NCBI GenBank assembly: GCA_029881435.1 | Contig: JAOUMR010000008.1 | Location: 1 to 63,862 of the forward strand | DNA from: Nitrospira sp. | GTDB lineage: Bacteria > Nitrospirota > Nitrospiria > Nitrospirales > Nitrospiraceae | Reading direction: 5' to 3' | Length of the DNA stretch: 63,862 bases | Shown here: in pieces, positions 43,753 to 52,900 of the stretch | Position numbering within the stretch: the stretch's first letter is position 1 | Layout of the letters: each line of letters begins with the position of its first letter | Position numbers and translations under genes: made by a program | Notes under the pieces: model-generated | Told to the model about the DNA's origin: nothing | Seen by the model: only the letters and a program-made list of their open reading frames with translations | The model's database searches: none

Positions 43753-44736
43753 ATGCGAACGTTCAAGACCTCGATGATGCTGATAGGAGTCGTCGCGCTG
43801 GCTGGTTGTTCATCGTTTAAAGACCATCCTTCTACCCATATCAAGCAGCCGACCGTCTGCGTCGACAAAGGATGGTACGGCTATTACCAAGGCAGCGGGT
43901 GCCCTTCTACGACGAAAACGGTGGCATCGGATGCCTCAGCTAACCGGCTTGCTGCCCTCGAAAGGGAGCGTCAACAGTTAGCTGATGAACTGGCAGCAGC
44001 GCGGAGACAAAACGGGGATCTGAGCAGCCGGGTCAGTGATTTAGAGCGACAGCTCGCTGAACGTGATCGTGAAATCGCGGCCCTTCGGTCCGGATCCGGA
44101 GCGAGCGCCGCCCTGGCAAGCCAACTTGCGGGGGCTCGGGGCGATCTGAGCCAGTCACAGAGCGAGAAAGATCGGCTGGCAGCAGAATTGGCTGCGGCGA
44201 ATCAGCGCAACGCTGATCTCGAAAGTCAATTGGCTGATCGTGACAAAGAACTCGCCGGTCTACGGGGTGACTTGTCTGCAGAAATGGCAAAGCTGAAAGA
44301 GGCAGAACGCGGATTGATCCGATCGCTAGGTCCTCAAATCAAGAAGGGTGATATTACCGTCAATTTAGACGACGAGCGACTTTTGATCAACTTGGCGTCC
44401 GGCTATCTCTTTGCGTCAGGTGAAGATGAACTCAAGCCTGCTGGTGCGGACGCCTTGAAACAGGTCGGCGGAATCTTGAAAGACTATCCAGAGTATAACG
44501 TCGCCGTTGATGGACATACCGATAACCAACCGATCCGCGGTGCGTTGAAGAACAAATTTCCAACGAATATGGAGCTGTCGGAAGCCCGTGCCGCTAACGC
44601 GGCAAGAGCGCTGGACGAAGGTGGGTTGAGCAACGCCACCACTCATGGATATGCAGATACCAAGCCTAAGGCGACAAATAAAACTGCGGCAGGCCGGGCA
44701 AAGAACCGCCGTGTGGAAGTCGTCGTCACGAAGTAA
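43753..44736 (+). CDS. OmpA-family lipoprotein with coiled coil
   Basis: 327 residues from the ATG at 43753. 'VVALAGCSS' is a lipobox (Cys19). From about 70 to 195 the sequence is coiled coil ('LAALERERQQLADELAAARRQNGDLSSRVSDLERQLAERDREI'). The C-terminal OmpA domain ('GYLFASGEDELKPAGADAL', 'VDGHTDNQPI', 'ELSEARAANAARAL') binds peptidoglycan. It probably spans between outer membrane and cell wall. AAGGAG precedes the start, and a strong hairpin follows the gene. It is downstream of mscL by about 72 bases. Confidence 0.88.
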   Translation: MRTFKTSMMLIGVVALAGCSSFKDHPSTHIKQPTVCVDKGWYGYYQGSGCPSTTKTVASDASANRLAALERERQQLADELAAARRQNGDLSSRVSDLERQLAERDREIAALRSGSGASAALASQLAGARGDLSQSQSEKDRLAAELAAANQRNADLESQLADRDKELAGLRGDLSAEMAKLKEAERGLIRSLGPQIKKGDITVNLDDERLLINLASGYLFASGEDELKPAGADALKQVGGILKDYPEYNVAVDGHTDNQPIRGALKNKFPTNMELSEARAANAARALDEGGLSNATTHGYADTKPKATNKTAAGRAKNRRVEVVVTK

Positions 44737-44750
44737 TCACTCCACCCATC

Positions 44751-44787
44751 GCAGAGGGGGCAGCGACATCTCCGTTGCCCCTTCTGC
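44751..44787 (+). terminator. Strong hairpin terminator after the OmpA-lipoprotein gene
   Basis: A 15-pair stem from 44751 to 44787 with a 7-base loop. GGGGGCA pairs with TGCCCC, and two G-T wobbles occur. It begins 15 bases after the stop codon. No T-run follows, but its stability and position fit a transcription end, between convergent genes. Confidence 0.6.
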
Positions 44788-44910
44788 CTGCCTACAGAGA
44801 CGACAACTCCCTTCCCCGTGGCTCCCCACGTATAGACTCTCTGAGATCTCCAATAGGGTCGATCCGGTGTGGATGTCCTGCATCCAGCAGCGTTTGGGCC
44901 GCCGCACATC

Positions 44911-45390
44911 CTACAAGCCAAGCTCAGACAGCCCAGGGTGATCGTCGGGCCGGCGACCGATTGGCCAACGATACTTGCGATCCCTTTCGAAGATCGACAC
45001 GTCGTTAATGCTCGCGATCCGCCAACGCATGAGGCCACCGTCGTCGAACTCCCAGTTTTCGTTCCCGTACGACCGAAACCAATGTCCGGACTCATCGTGC
45101 CACTCATACGCAAATCGCACGGCGATCCGGTTATCGTGGTACGCCCACAGTTCTTTGATGAGGCGGTAGTCCAGTTCTTGGCTCCATTTGTGCCGCAGAA
45201 AGCGAACAATCGCCTCCCGTCCTGTTAGGAACTCTGAACGATTTCGCCACTGACTATCGGCACTGTAGGCCAGCGACACATTTTCGGGGTCGCGCGTATT
45301 CCAGGCATCTTCTGCCATGCGGACTTTCTGGGCTGCGGATTCAGCATCGAACGGGGGAAATGGAGGTCGACTGCTAGGGTCTGGTGGCAT
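44911..45390 (-). CDS. DUF1348 / NTF2-like (SnoaL-type) protein
   Basis: 159 residues from the ATG at 45390, with AAGGAG seven bases upstream. '[47 protein letters not shown]', '[32 protein letters not shown]' and 'ASINDVSI' are the DUF1348 pattern, a cone-shaped NTF2 fold. Its role is unknown. It is last in a reverse-strand set after PPOX and DsrE genes that appears sigma-54 controlled. Confidence 0.85.
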   Translation of the reverse strand: MPPDPSSRPPFPPFDAESAAQKVRMAEDAWNTRDPENVSLAYSADSQWRNRSEFLTGREAIVRFLRHKWSQELDYRLIKELWAYHDNRIAVRFAYEWHDESGHWFRSYGNENWEFDDGGLMRWRIASINDVSIFERDRKYRWPIGRRPDDHPGLSELGL

Positions 45391-45455
45391 ATGGTTCTCC
45401 TTGGGATACATGACAGCCGACGACCGCAGAAGATGTATTCATATCAGGTTGTTGA

Positions 45456-46064
45456 TCACTCTACCCCAGTTCTAAGAGCCTGTAGCTCGGTCTCTAGTTC
45501 GGCGATGCGAGTTCGCAACGGTCCCACGAGTTCCTCTACCTCTGCAACTGAGTACCGTGGCGTGATGTACTTCGGGCAGTTCCAGTCGAACGAAACGACG
45601 TCAATGAACACCAGCCGCTCCACCGCCGGCTGCATCTTTGGATCAGCAAGCTGCGCCACGACTTCTGGATGAACACGGGCATCTTCGATGCGGGCATGGC
45701 CAAGAATCTTCAAGCGTGCTCGGTTCTGGTAGTCCATGAGAAACAGGGCTACTCGATCGTTCACCGAGACGTTGCCGGTGGTAAGCAGTTGGCGATTGCC
45801 CTTGTAGTCGGGGAAGGCGAGCGTTGTCTCGTTGACCACCCGCAGGAATCCCTTGGGCCCACCGCGATGCTGAATATAAGGCCATCCACTTTCGCTGATT
45901 GAACCGAGATAGAAGCTGTCTCGAACTGCGATGAAGTCAGCCTCGGCCTGTCCCAGCGGGTCTTGTTCGGGAGTCCCTGCGATGTTGACTGGCCTTCCAT
46001 AGTAGTGTTTCTGTGCTCGGTGTACGGCTTCCGTCATCGCCAGCTCTAAGTATTTCATCGCCAT
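45456..46064 (-). CDS. Pyridoxamine 5'-phosphate oxidase-fold (PPOX) protein
   Basis: 202 residues from the ATG at 46064, with GGAGGG nine bases upstream. 'DFIAVRDSFYLGSISESGWPYIQHRGGPKGFLRVVNETTLAFPDYKGNRQ' matches the FMN-binding split-barrel of PPOX-type flavoproteins; 'LFLMDYQNRARLKILGHARI' is another hallmark. It probably binds FMN and may reduce a small molecule. A short coiled helix ends the protein. It lies between DsrE and DUF1348 genes. Confidence 0.83.
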   Translation of the reverse strand: MAMKYLELAMTEAVHRAQKHYYGRPVNIAGTPEQDPLGQAEADFIAVRDSFYLGSISESGWPYIQHRGGPKGFLRVVNETTLAFPDYKGNRQLLTTGNVSVNDRVALFLMDYQNRARLKILGHARIEDARVHPEVVAQLADPKMQPAVERLVFIDVVSFDWNCPKYITPRYSVAEVEELVGPLRTRIAELETELQALRTGVE

Positions 46065-46130
46065 GGTGTTGTTCCCTCCGCGGAGAGGACATGACGATGG
46101 GTCTCGTCGCATGCCCTCTCATACTCAATC

Positions 46131-46505
46131 TCAGAACACGATCGTATTCCAGCCCTCAGCCACGTACCGGCGCAAGCTCAAGAGCCCTGCGGTTCCGGCG
46201 AGGGCATGGTCTTTCACAATCGGCACGCCACAGGACTTGACGCTCTCCGTCGCCCCGAAGACCTCTGCGCACCCGCACGACGCGCCTTGCACGACATCGC
46301 GCACCGCATTGTAGAGGCCATTGGCCGGATGTGAGAGTTTCGTCAGCTCAGCCGGCCAGCGCGTACCGGCACCATTGAACACCACGGCGACTTCGTCGCC
46401 CTTCTGTTTACATTCTGACGCGAGGGCCAGCGCGTTAAAGACTCGCCCAAGTGCTTCCTCTGAGCCACTCTTCGGATCGGACATAATGATGATGGCGGTT
46501 TTCAT
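46131..46505 (-). CDS. DsrE/DsrF-like sulfur-relay family protein
   Basis: 124 residues from the ATG at 46505, with AAGGAGGA seven bases before. 'KTAIIIMSDPKSGSEEALGRVFNALALASECKQKGDEVAVVFNGAGTRWPAEL' is the DsrE fold start. 'CGCAEVFGATESVKSCGV' contains Cys residues as in DsrE-type sulfur carriers. It is the first gene after the -24/-12 promoter at 46599-46614 and is followed on the reverse strand by PPOX and DUF1348 genes. Confidence 0.85.
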   Translation of the reverse strand: MKTAIIIMSDPKSGSEEALGRVFNALALASECKQKGDEVAVVFNGAGTRWPAELTKLSHPANGLYNAVRDVVQGASCGCAEVFGATESVKSCGVPIVKDHALAGTAGLLSLRRYVAEGWNTIVF

Positions 46506-46598
46506 GGGTCCTCCTTCGACTGAATGATTTCCACAACATTGTGGGTGTCTATTGGCCCTGCTGTCTGCTTGGAACTGGTCATGACATTCATTCGTTAT

Positions 46599-46614
46599 GG
46601 CAAAGCTGATGCCA
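46599..46614 (-). promoter_or_regulatory. Sigma-54 (-24/-12) promoter of the DsrE-PPOX-DUF1348 operon
   Basis: On the reverse strand TGGCATC-N4-TTGCC fits TGGCACG-N4-TTGCW with the required GG and GC at correct spacing. A transcript would start near 46588, leaving a leader of about 80 bases to DsrE at 46505. The preceding gene encodes a sigma-54 activator. Confidence 0.7.
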
Positions 46615-46711
46615 GGCTCCAAGACGATCGGTGAAGCGAGATATACTGCTGATGAGACAAGGAGTTATAAAACTATTCGTGGCTAGATGAATCGGAACGA
46701 AAGAGCGACGC

Positions 46712-46731
46712 CTCCACGAGATGTCGTGGAG
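46712..46731. promoter_or_regulatory. Palindrome, possible activator-binding site
   Basis: CTCCACGA-GATG-TCGTGGAG is a perfect inverted repeat with 8-base arms, and ACGAGAT is repeated at 46734-46740. It lies about 100 bases upstream of the -24 box, the usual place for enhancers of sigma-54 activators. It could also be the terminator of the activator gene that ends at 46770. Confidence 0.55.
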
Positions 46732-46769
46732 CTACGAGATATGGTGGGAGTGGAACGTTGGATTAGTGG

Positions 46770-48347
46770 TTACGCAGTGGGGCGAGGTTTTTTAATGCCG
46801 AGCTTCTGCATGCGCGACCGGAGCGTGTTGGGGTGGAGCCCAAGCCGGGCGGCGGCGCCCTGCTTTCCTTCGATGACCCAATCCACATTCTGTAGGATGC
46901 GGAGAATATGGCCTCGCTCAACCTCTTCCAGAGAATCGGCTATCGGCAACAGTGGGCCGGAGTTGCCCTGAAGCATCACATCGTCGATCTGAAGCAGTGG
47001 TCCCTTTGAGAGAATGGTGGCTCGTTCGATGACGTTTTCCAACTCACGGATGTTGCCGGGCCAGGCGTACTTCATCAGGCGTTCCATGGTCGATTCAGAT
47101 ACTCCGTCGATCTTTTTCCCGATCTTGCCGGAGAACTTACCGACAAATCGATTGACCAAGAGTGGAATATCAAGTGCACGAGCGGAGAGAGACGGTACCT
47201 CGATCGGAAACACATTCAGTCGGTACAGAAGATCGGCTCGGAAAGAGCCGGCCTTTACCGCCGCGTACAAATCACGATTCGTGGCAGCAATGACTCGGAC
47301 ATCGACTTTAATCGAATGACCGCTTCCGATCCGTTCGATTTCGCGCTCCTGCAACACCCGTAGCAGCTTGACCTGCGCATCCAGCGGCAACTCTCCGACT
47401 TCGTCCAAAAAGATCGTTCCGCCATCCGCCAACTCAAACCGCCCGATGCGGCGCTGTAATGCCCCGGTGAACGATCCCTTCTCATGTCCGAAGAGCTCGC
47501 TCTCGACCAAATTTGCAGGGATCGCTCCGCAGTTGACCTTCACCAGCGAGCGAGCCTTCCGTGGGCTGAGATTGTGAATGGCCCTCGCCATCAACTCCTT
47601 GCCGGTTCCAGTGTCTCCTCGGAGCAGGACCGTCGAATCCGTCGGCGCGACCTGTTCGATCTGTCGGAGCACCGTCATGATGCTCGGACTGTCGCCGATG
47701 ATCTCCTCGAAATTGTTCTGAGACTTCACCTCTTCACGGAGGTAGAGGTTCTCCGCCTCAAGTCGAGTTTTGAGCTGCGCCACCTCTGTAAAAAGCTGCG
47801 CATTCTTGATCGCAACCGCCGCTTGATTGGCAAAGATGTCCAACCGTTCGAACTCTTCGTCGCTCAGAGGCCTGCGCCCGAACATCGCGATGACGCCGAG
47901 TACGTCCCCGCGAAACACGAGGGGATAGCCGGCAAAGGACTGCAGTCCGTTGTCTTTCATCCATTGCTTGTTTGGGAGTCGATCGTCGCCGAGGACATCG
48001 TTGGTCTGCATCGGCCCAAACCCTTGAGCGATCTTTCCAATCTTGAGCGCCCCCAGCGGAATGCGGCGGTATTCTCCATTGAGATCGGTGTAGAGCCCCG
48101 CGCTCGCCTTGAGATGCAGACAGCGAGCCCGATTCGTGCAGTCTGCCGCTTTGTGACAATCGGCGCAGAGATCGCCGGGACCTAAGAGCCAGATGCGGGC
48201 AAAGGCACCGTCGAGCTCGTCTACGAGTCCTTGCGTGATGGTGGTCAGCACCACCTGAAGGTCGAGACTCGACGCCATCTGGAGCGTGATGCGCTCCAAC
48301 GCGTCGTGAGACGGGCGGGAAGGAACCCAAGAAGAGGGATCGTCCAT
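46770..48347 (-). CDS. GAF-domain sigma-54-dependent activator with four-Cys cluster
   Basis: 525 residues. A GAF domain (about 20-185) carries C61-x2-C64-x5-C70-x5-C76, a likely metal or iron-sulfur site that could sense redox, oxygen or NO. Then AAA+ with 'GDTGTGKE', the sigma-54 loop variant 'GSFTGA', 'GGTIFLDEVGEL' and 'AWPGNIRELENVIERA', and a C-terminal HTH ('GKQGAAARLGLHPNTLRSRMQKLGI'). It resembles NorR/FhlA-type regulators. The DsrE-PPOX-DUF1348 set follows it across a sigma-54 promoter and is its likely target. Confidence 0.92.
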   Translation of the reverse strand: MDDPSSWVPSRPSHDALERITLQMASSLDLQVVLTTITQGLVDELDGAFARIWLLGPGDLCADCHKAADCTNRARCLHLKASAGLYTDLNGEYRRIPLGALKIGKIAQGFGPMQTNDVLGDDRLPNKQWMKDNGLQSFAGYPLVFRGDVLGVIAMFGRRPLSDEEFERLDIFANQAAVAIKNAQLFTEVAQLKTRLEAENLYLREEVKSQNNFEEIIGDSPSIMTVLRQIEQVAPTDSTVLLRGDTGTGKELMARAIHNLSPRKARSLVKVNCGAIPANLVESELFGHEKGSFTGALQRRIGRFELADGGTIFLDEVGELPLDAQVKLLRVLQEREIERIGSGHSIKVDVRVIAATNRDLYAAVKAGSFRADLLYRLNVFPIEVPSLSARALDIPLLVNRFVGKFSGKIGKKIDGVSESTMERLMKYAWPGNIRELENVIERATILSKGPLLQIDDVMLQGNSGPLLPIADSLEEVERGHILRILQNVDWVIEGKQGAAARLGLHPNTLRSRMQKLGIKKPRPTA

Positions 48348-48671
48348 CTAGTGATCTCCGAGCCGGACATTGCCCAGCGTTGAGGACGATAAGTCCCTGA
48401 TAGGGGATTGTCAATCAGCAGAGGGGCGAGGTCGCCTTGCCGAACCAGTTATTTCATCCGCACGCAACTCGACCTCATGGTCGGCAATCCCACCCCACGA
48501 GTTCAATGCTTCGCCGTACCCTCAGTCGGTGGGGTTAGCGAGAGGGTTTAAGGGGACTGCTTCCTTATTCGCCTGGTGAATTCTGAGGGGGTGGCTATTG
48601 CAAAGCAGGTGGGTTGGCACTGATGGATTGCCAGGCCGTTACTCTTTCCTGGCCGACTCGCCAGTGTGTGA
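48348..48671. other. Intergenic region, nothing recognised
   Basis: About 320 bases between the divergent activator gene and the BrnT/BrnA promoter. No convincing gene or repeat. Confidence 0.35.
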
Positions 48672-48711
48672 TTGACAGCTCAGCGTCATCGCGTATATGG
48701 TTGCCATATAC
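48672..48711 (+). promoter_or_regulatory. BrnTA promoter with palindromic operator
   Basis: TTGACA (48672-48677, all six bases), a 16-base spacer and TATATG (48694-48699). The perfect palindrome GTATATGG-TTG-CCATATAC (48693-48711) overlaps the -10 box and ends 15 bases before the toxin ATG. BrnA antitoxins repress their own operon, so this is the expected operator. Confidence 0.7.
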
Positions 48712-48726
48712 AACATAAGGCATGAG

Positions 48727-49047
48727 ATGACGCGACTGCCGGGTGTGGAAGGGTTTAATTGGGACGAGGCAAATCTTGCCAAGAATTGGGAGAAGCACCG
48801 GGTTACTCCGTGGGAATGCGAGCAGATCTTCTTCAATCTACCGCTGGTGGTCGCCGATGACCTCGCCCATTCTATGGTGGAGCCTCGATATTACGTGCTG
48901 GGACAGACTGATGCCGGACGCCGCTTGTTTATCGTCTTCACCATCCGTCGACGGCGCATCCGTATTATTTCGGCCAGAGATATGAGTCCCAAGGAGCGGA
49001 GGATGTATCGTGACCAAACTCAAAAAAAGACCGACGTTCAAGAGTGA
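48727..49047 (+). CDS. brnT: BrnT family ribonuclease toxin
   Basis: 106 residues from the ATG at 48727, with AAGG six bases before it; an earlier in-frame ATG at 48697 would lie inside the promoter. 'FNWDEANLAKNWEKHRVTPWECEQIFFN' and 'YYVLGQTDAGRRLFIVFTIRRRRIRIISARDMSPKERRMY' are the BrnT pattern (RelE-like fold). BrnT cuts mRNA when free. The antitoxin gene overlaps its 3' end by 38 bases. Confidence 0.93.
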   Translation: MTRLPGVEGFNWDEANLAKNWEKHRVTPWECEQIFFNLPLVVADDLAHSMVEPRYYVLGQTDAGRRLFIVFTIRRRRIRIISARDMSPKERRMYRDQTQKKTDVQE

Positions 49048-49300
49048 AAAACAGGAAGCTGAGTTTTGGGTGTCACACGACTCAACGGAGTATGTCGACT
49101 ACGCCAAGAGTCGTCGGATGGTGTTTCCCCGGTTGAAGCCGTCCACCGAGACAATCTCGCTTCGTCTGCCGAAATCCCTCTTGGATCAACTCAAGACGAT
49201 CGCGAACAAACGCGACGTCCCGTATCAGACACTGCTCAAGCTCTTCGTGCTCGAACGCGTCCAGGCTGAGTTGCATCACAAACCCGCCAAAGCCTCTTAG
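49010..49300 (+). CDS. brnA: BrnA family antitoxin
   Basis: 96 residues from the GTG at 49010, with GGAGG six bases upstream. 'FWVSHDSTEYVDYAKSRRMVFPRLKPSTETISLRLPKSLLDQLKTIANKRDVPYQTLLKLFVLERV' is a ribbon-helix-helix DNA-binding domain with the BrnA N-terminal toxin-binding segment. It neutralises BrnT and represses the promoter through the palindrome at 48693-48711. Confidence 0.92.
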   Translation: MTKLKKRPTFKSEKQEAEFWVSHDSTEYVDYAKSRRMVFPRLKPSTETISLRLPKSLLDQLKTIANKRDVPYQTLLKLFVLERVQAELHHKPAKAS

Positions 49301-49375
49301 CGCGCTCCTGATCACGGCGATCCTGAAAAGCGGGGTTGAACGTGATGAGTGGAGTGGGTCAGAGCGAAAAGGGTC

Positions 49376-49819
49376 CTAGCACCGTGGCATGTTGTTCCGG
49401 GCCAAGACGTTCATCGTCACTTGGTCGGGCTTGCCGTCGAAGTATTTGAGCAATGCGGCTTTGAAGAGAGTGTTGTCGGTGGCAGCGGTCAGAAGCAGGG
49501 TCATGCAGGACCGGAATTTCAGATTGTCGGGGTAGGAGAAGATTTTCTCAGCGCGGTGACCATTCACGTCGAGCACAAGCTGCGTACATTCTCGGAGTCT
49601 TGGGCATAAGACAGGGTGCTGCAGATAGGTCCTGGCCTCGTCGAGCGAGCCAATGCCAAATTGCTGCGCCATCGCACTGTGCCCAAGACCTTGGATTTGC
49701 GGAAAGATGAACCAGATCCAGTGACTGGACTTTCTCCCGGCCCGCAGCTCAGCAAGGACTGCGTCATAGACGCACTCTTGAGCGTCGAGGAAGCGTTGTA
49801 GATTGTCAACGTCAGCCAT
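49376..49819 (-). CDS. DUF1810 family protein
   Basis: 147 residues. 'LQRFLDAQECVYDAVLAELRAGRKSSHWIWFIFPQIQGLGHSAMAQQFGI' and 'LRECTQLVLDVNGHRAEKIFSYPDNLKFRSCMTLF'-like text is the DUF1810 pattern. The family is related to a group of predicted calpastatin-like and small cytoplasmic proteins; its function is unknown. It is on the opposite strand to the BrnTA genes. Confidence 0.85.
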   Translation of the reverse strand: MADVDNLQRFLDAQECVYDAVLAELRAGRKSSHWIWFIFPQIQGLGHSAMAQQFGIGSLDEARTYLQHPVLCPRLRECTQLVLDVNGHRAEKIFSYPDNLKFRSCMTLLLTAATDNTLFKAALLKYFDGKPDQVTMNVLARNNMPRC

Positions 49820-49919
49820 GCGGTGTTCTTGTGAAGCGATGCGGTTTCAGGTTCCGTAGCATTTTGCAATATTCAGGATGTCCCTATTCTGCTCTCCTAT
49901 CTCACTGGTGGCGATCAGG

Positions 49920-52900
49920 CTACTGAGTGCCTTTACTATCAATACTGTTGTCAGAGTCGGTGTCGTCTTCTTCATAGTCCCTATTCCGCATTTCCCTTCT
50001 AGATTCGGCCCGACGCCGTTCGGATGCAATCATGAGGTCGAGCTCTGCAATATGCTTTTCAGCGAATGCTTTGACCGCAGGTCTTTCGTCTGTCAGCCAT
50101 TCGGTCAAAGCTACCTTCCTGGCCTGTAATGCCTCTGCAAAGCCAAATTCTCCCCTGACTACGCCCGTGTTGTCGATACTGACCCGGACCTCGTTCAATT
50201 TGTGCTGGTCATCTGGAAACCGCGACACAATTTCCTTCAACACACTGTGGGCGGAAGTGACACCGTCATAGTTCTGGAGTATCGCCAGTGCAAAATCTGC
50301 CTCCATATCACCGCCGGCTTTTGCCAAGTTGGCAAGTGCGGTAGCGAACTCGGTGGTGGGGTTGGGAAATACAATGCTGAGCAGGCGCCCACCTCGAAAC
50401 TGGAATAGCTGTCGGTCTATAGCGAACCACGATAGTCCCTTGCTGATTGCGAGCGACGGGTTCTTGGAGAGGTCTTTTTCAAGACCATGGAACTGAAATG
50501 GTACCGCCTCGAAACGATCTTCGTATTCAGCATCAGCAGTCTCCTGAGATAGCCGAGTCCCGAAATAGTCCCAAACCGCCTCTGGCTGGCGCTCGGCAAG
50601 TCTGGCCAAGACACGCTCGGCTTGATACTCTATCCTGCAAAGGTAGCCAAGATTTTTCAGGAGTTGAGTCGTCCTCTCCGGGCTCAATTCCTCAAAGAAC
50701 TTTGTGACCTTCTGCATAAACCACGCTTGTGAGACCCACCGAGAATCCTTTCGATCGTTCAAGAAGGTCAGAGCGTCTCGCACGAACGTGTCTGCGTCTG
50801 TAATTTTCTCGGTTCCGTAATACTCCAAAGCAAAGAGTAGGCAGTCGGTGACAGCCCCTTGGTCGTCTGTCGCAATTGCGCGTTTCAACAGGCGAGTGGC
50901 AAAGTCTGGCTTCGTAACATCTGCCTTGCGAAGGTGCCATGATATGCTCGTGAGCCTCCTTGCCGATTCAAGTTCGCCCTCCAAGATCCGCTCATAGATA
51001 TCGACTCGGCTGCTCTTGGCAAGTCCATTGAGGAAGCCTGGGAGAAAGTTGCGTAAGTCGTCAGAGGCCTTTGTGAAAATCCGGTCCGCGACCTCTGGCT
51101 TAGTCTCAGCCAACTTGCTGATAAAATTACCGTAAACTGGAAACGTGGCCAGATCAATCGACTTAGTTTCGGCGCAACGCTCGATAAAGTCGAACCAGTC
51201 GTTCTCGTTCTCCGAGTTGATGCCATCGATGTAGCGGTCCGCTTCCCTACGCCGATATTGGTCGGCTCCTTCGAGCTCGAAATCCTCATTGGTCCAGTGA
51301 TCTGGATAAACAGATCCAAACCCTACAAGGACCTTATATCGGACAAACTGGTCATCGACGTTTATGTGGTCACGAAACTTCAAGATAGCAGACATAAGCA
51401 GCTTGGCATCGGACTGACAATTGAATCGGTTTTCTGGGTCATCTGCAAAACCCTTCGCCCGTCGATAGTCGTAGAGGAATCGGTGCTCCAAGTGCTGCAG
51501 TAGCTCGTAGCTAGTAACCTGAGCACGTTGCGTCACGAATTCTACGATGCGTGTGGCATCCCTGAGCGTTGTAGCTAAGAGTTCATTTGAACATTGCCCC
51601 TTATGGGGGATCTTTGTTGCGGCGTCCAGAGCGATAAGAATTGTGCGCTTCTGTGCGTCATCGGTCGATCGGTCATATGCTGCGAATAGAGCTTTGAGCG
51701 CCTTGTCGCGAACAGCTGCGAGCTGTTCGGATACGGGCAGGGTGCCAGTGCTCATGACGACGGAATCGGCCTTCCACTTAGTGCCAGTGATGTCTGACTG
51801 AATGGCTTCGGTCCAGACGGCTAGCGCGATAGGCCGAACCTTGTCCACTTCGGCATCGCCCATTCCCGCAAGGTAATCCACCAATGCCATTTGATTCATT
51901 GGCCCCACCTGTTTGTACGCGTCGATGTTGTATTCGGACAGCTTCTTGACGATGTTCAGAATCTGCTGGCGGATATCTTCGTCTGGTTCGATGCGATAGA
52001 TATTAATAAGCAGCTGCAGAGTTCCAACTACATCGGCATAGCGCAGACTCCCAATGATCTCGAATACAAGCGACACAACGGCTTCGGCAAGGAAGCCTTC
52101 CATATTTCCGCGGGTCGTTTCTATAGGGACGGGCTCCGTGCAGCGTGCGGCTTTGACTGCCGTTAGCAAGGAGTCTTTCAGTCCCTCGTAGGCAGTCTGT
52201 GGGTCGTCGCAGATTGGAAGGGCGTAGTCTTTTAGGCCAGACAGAATCTCGTAACGCTCGTTGTTGTTCTGCGCATCATTCAGTAGCTTGGTAATGTCTT
52301 TGTCGAAGAGCTCCTTGCCTCGGAGGAGCCGTTCATAATCCTGTTGGGCTTTCTGAAACTCATACCCAGCTGGGATCAGGTACTTGTCCATGATTCGAGC
52401 AAATCGCCGCTCGATACCCTTCATGGCTTTCCCACCATAGCCATCTCCCAACTTGGTTTTGTAGAGAATGTCGTGGGAGGTCTCGGCCCAAGCATGCTCG
52501 AGAATGGTCTGAATCTGAATCTCGCACCGCAGGCCAGCAAACCTCGCATATTCTGGAAGGCTCAGGCGCTCCTCACGAAGCCGAATTGTATAGTGAACTG
52601 CGCGGTATCTGGTGCCTTGGTTCTCCTGAGTGGGATGGTGGATCTTGGCTGAATCCTCCTCGATCTCGAAATTGTCTCGGATCAGTGTTGATGCCAGGAA
52701 GCGATCAACATCGTTATTAGTGTAGAAGATGAGACGGGCGCCGGCGAGATCGCGCCGATCCAGCTCCAGTGTCTGTGTGTCGAGCTTGCCTGTCTCTATC
52801 AAACGACACCGCAAGCTCTCGACCCCTTTTGCGCGACACTGAATTGACTGAGGGCGAGGCAGATTGTCAGTGGCTAGGATGGCCTTCTTCAAGATGAAGC

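Noticed and set aside
47484-48185. A 233-codon forward frame
   Set aside because: It lies wholly antisense to the GAF/sigma-54 activator, and its translation resembles no protein.
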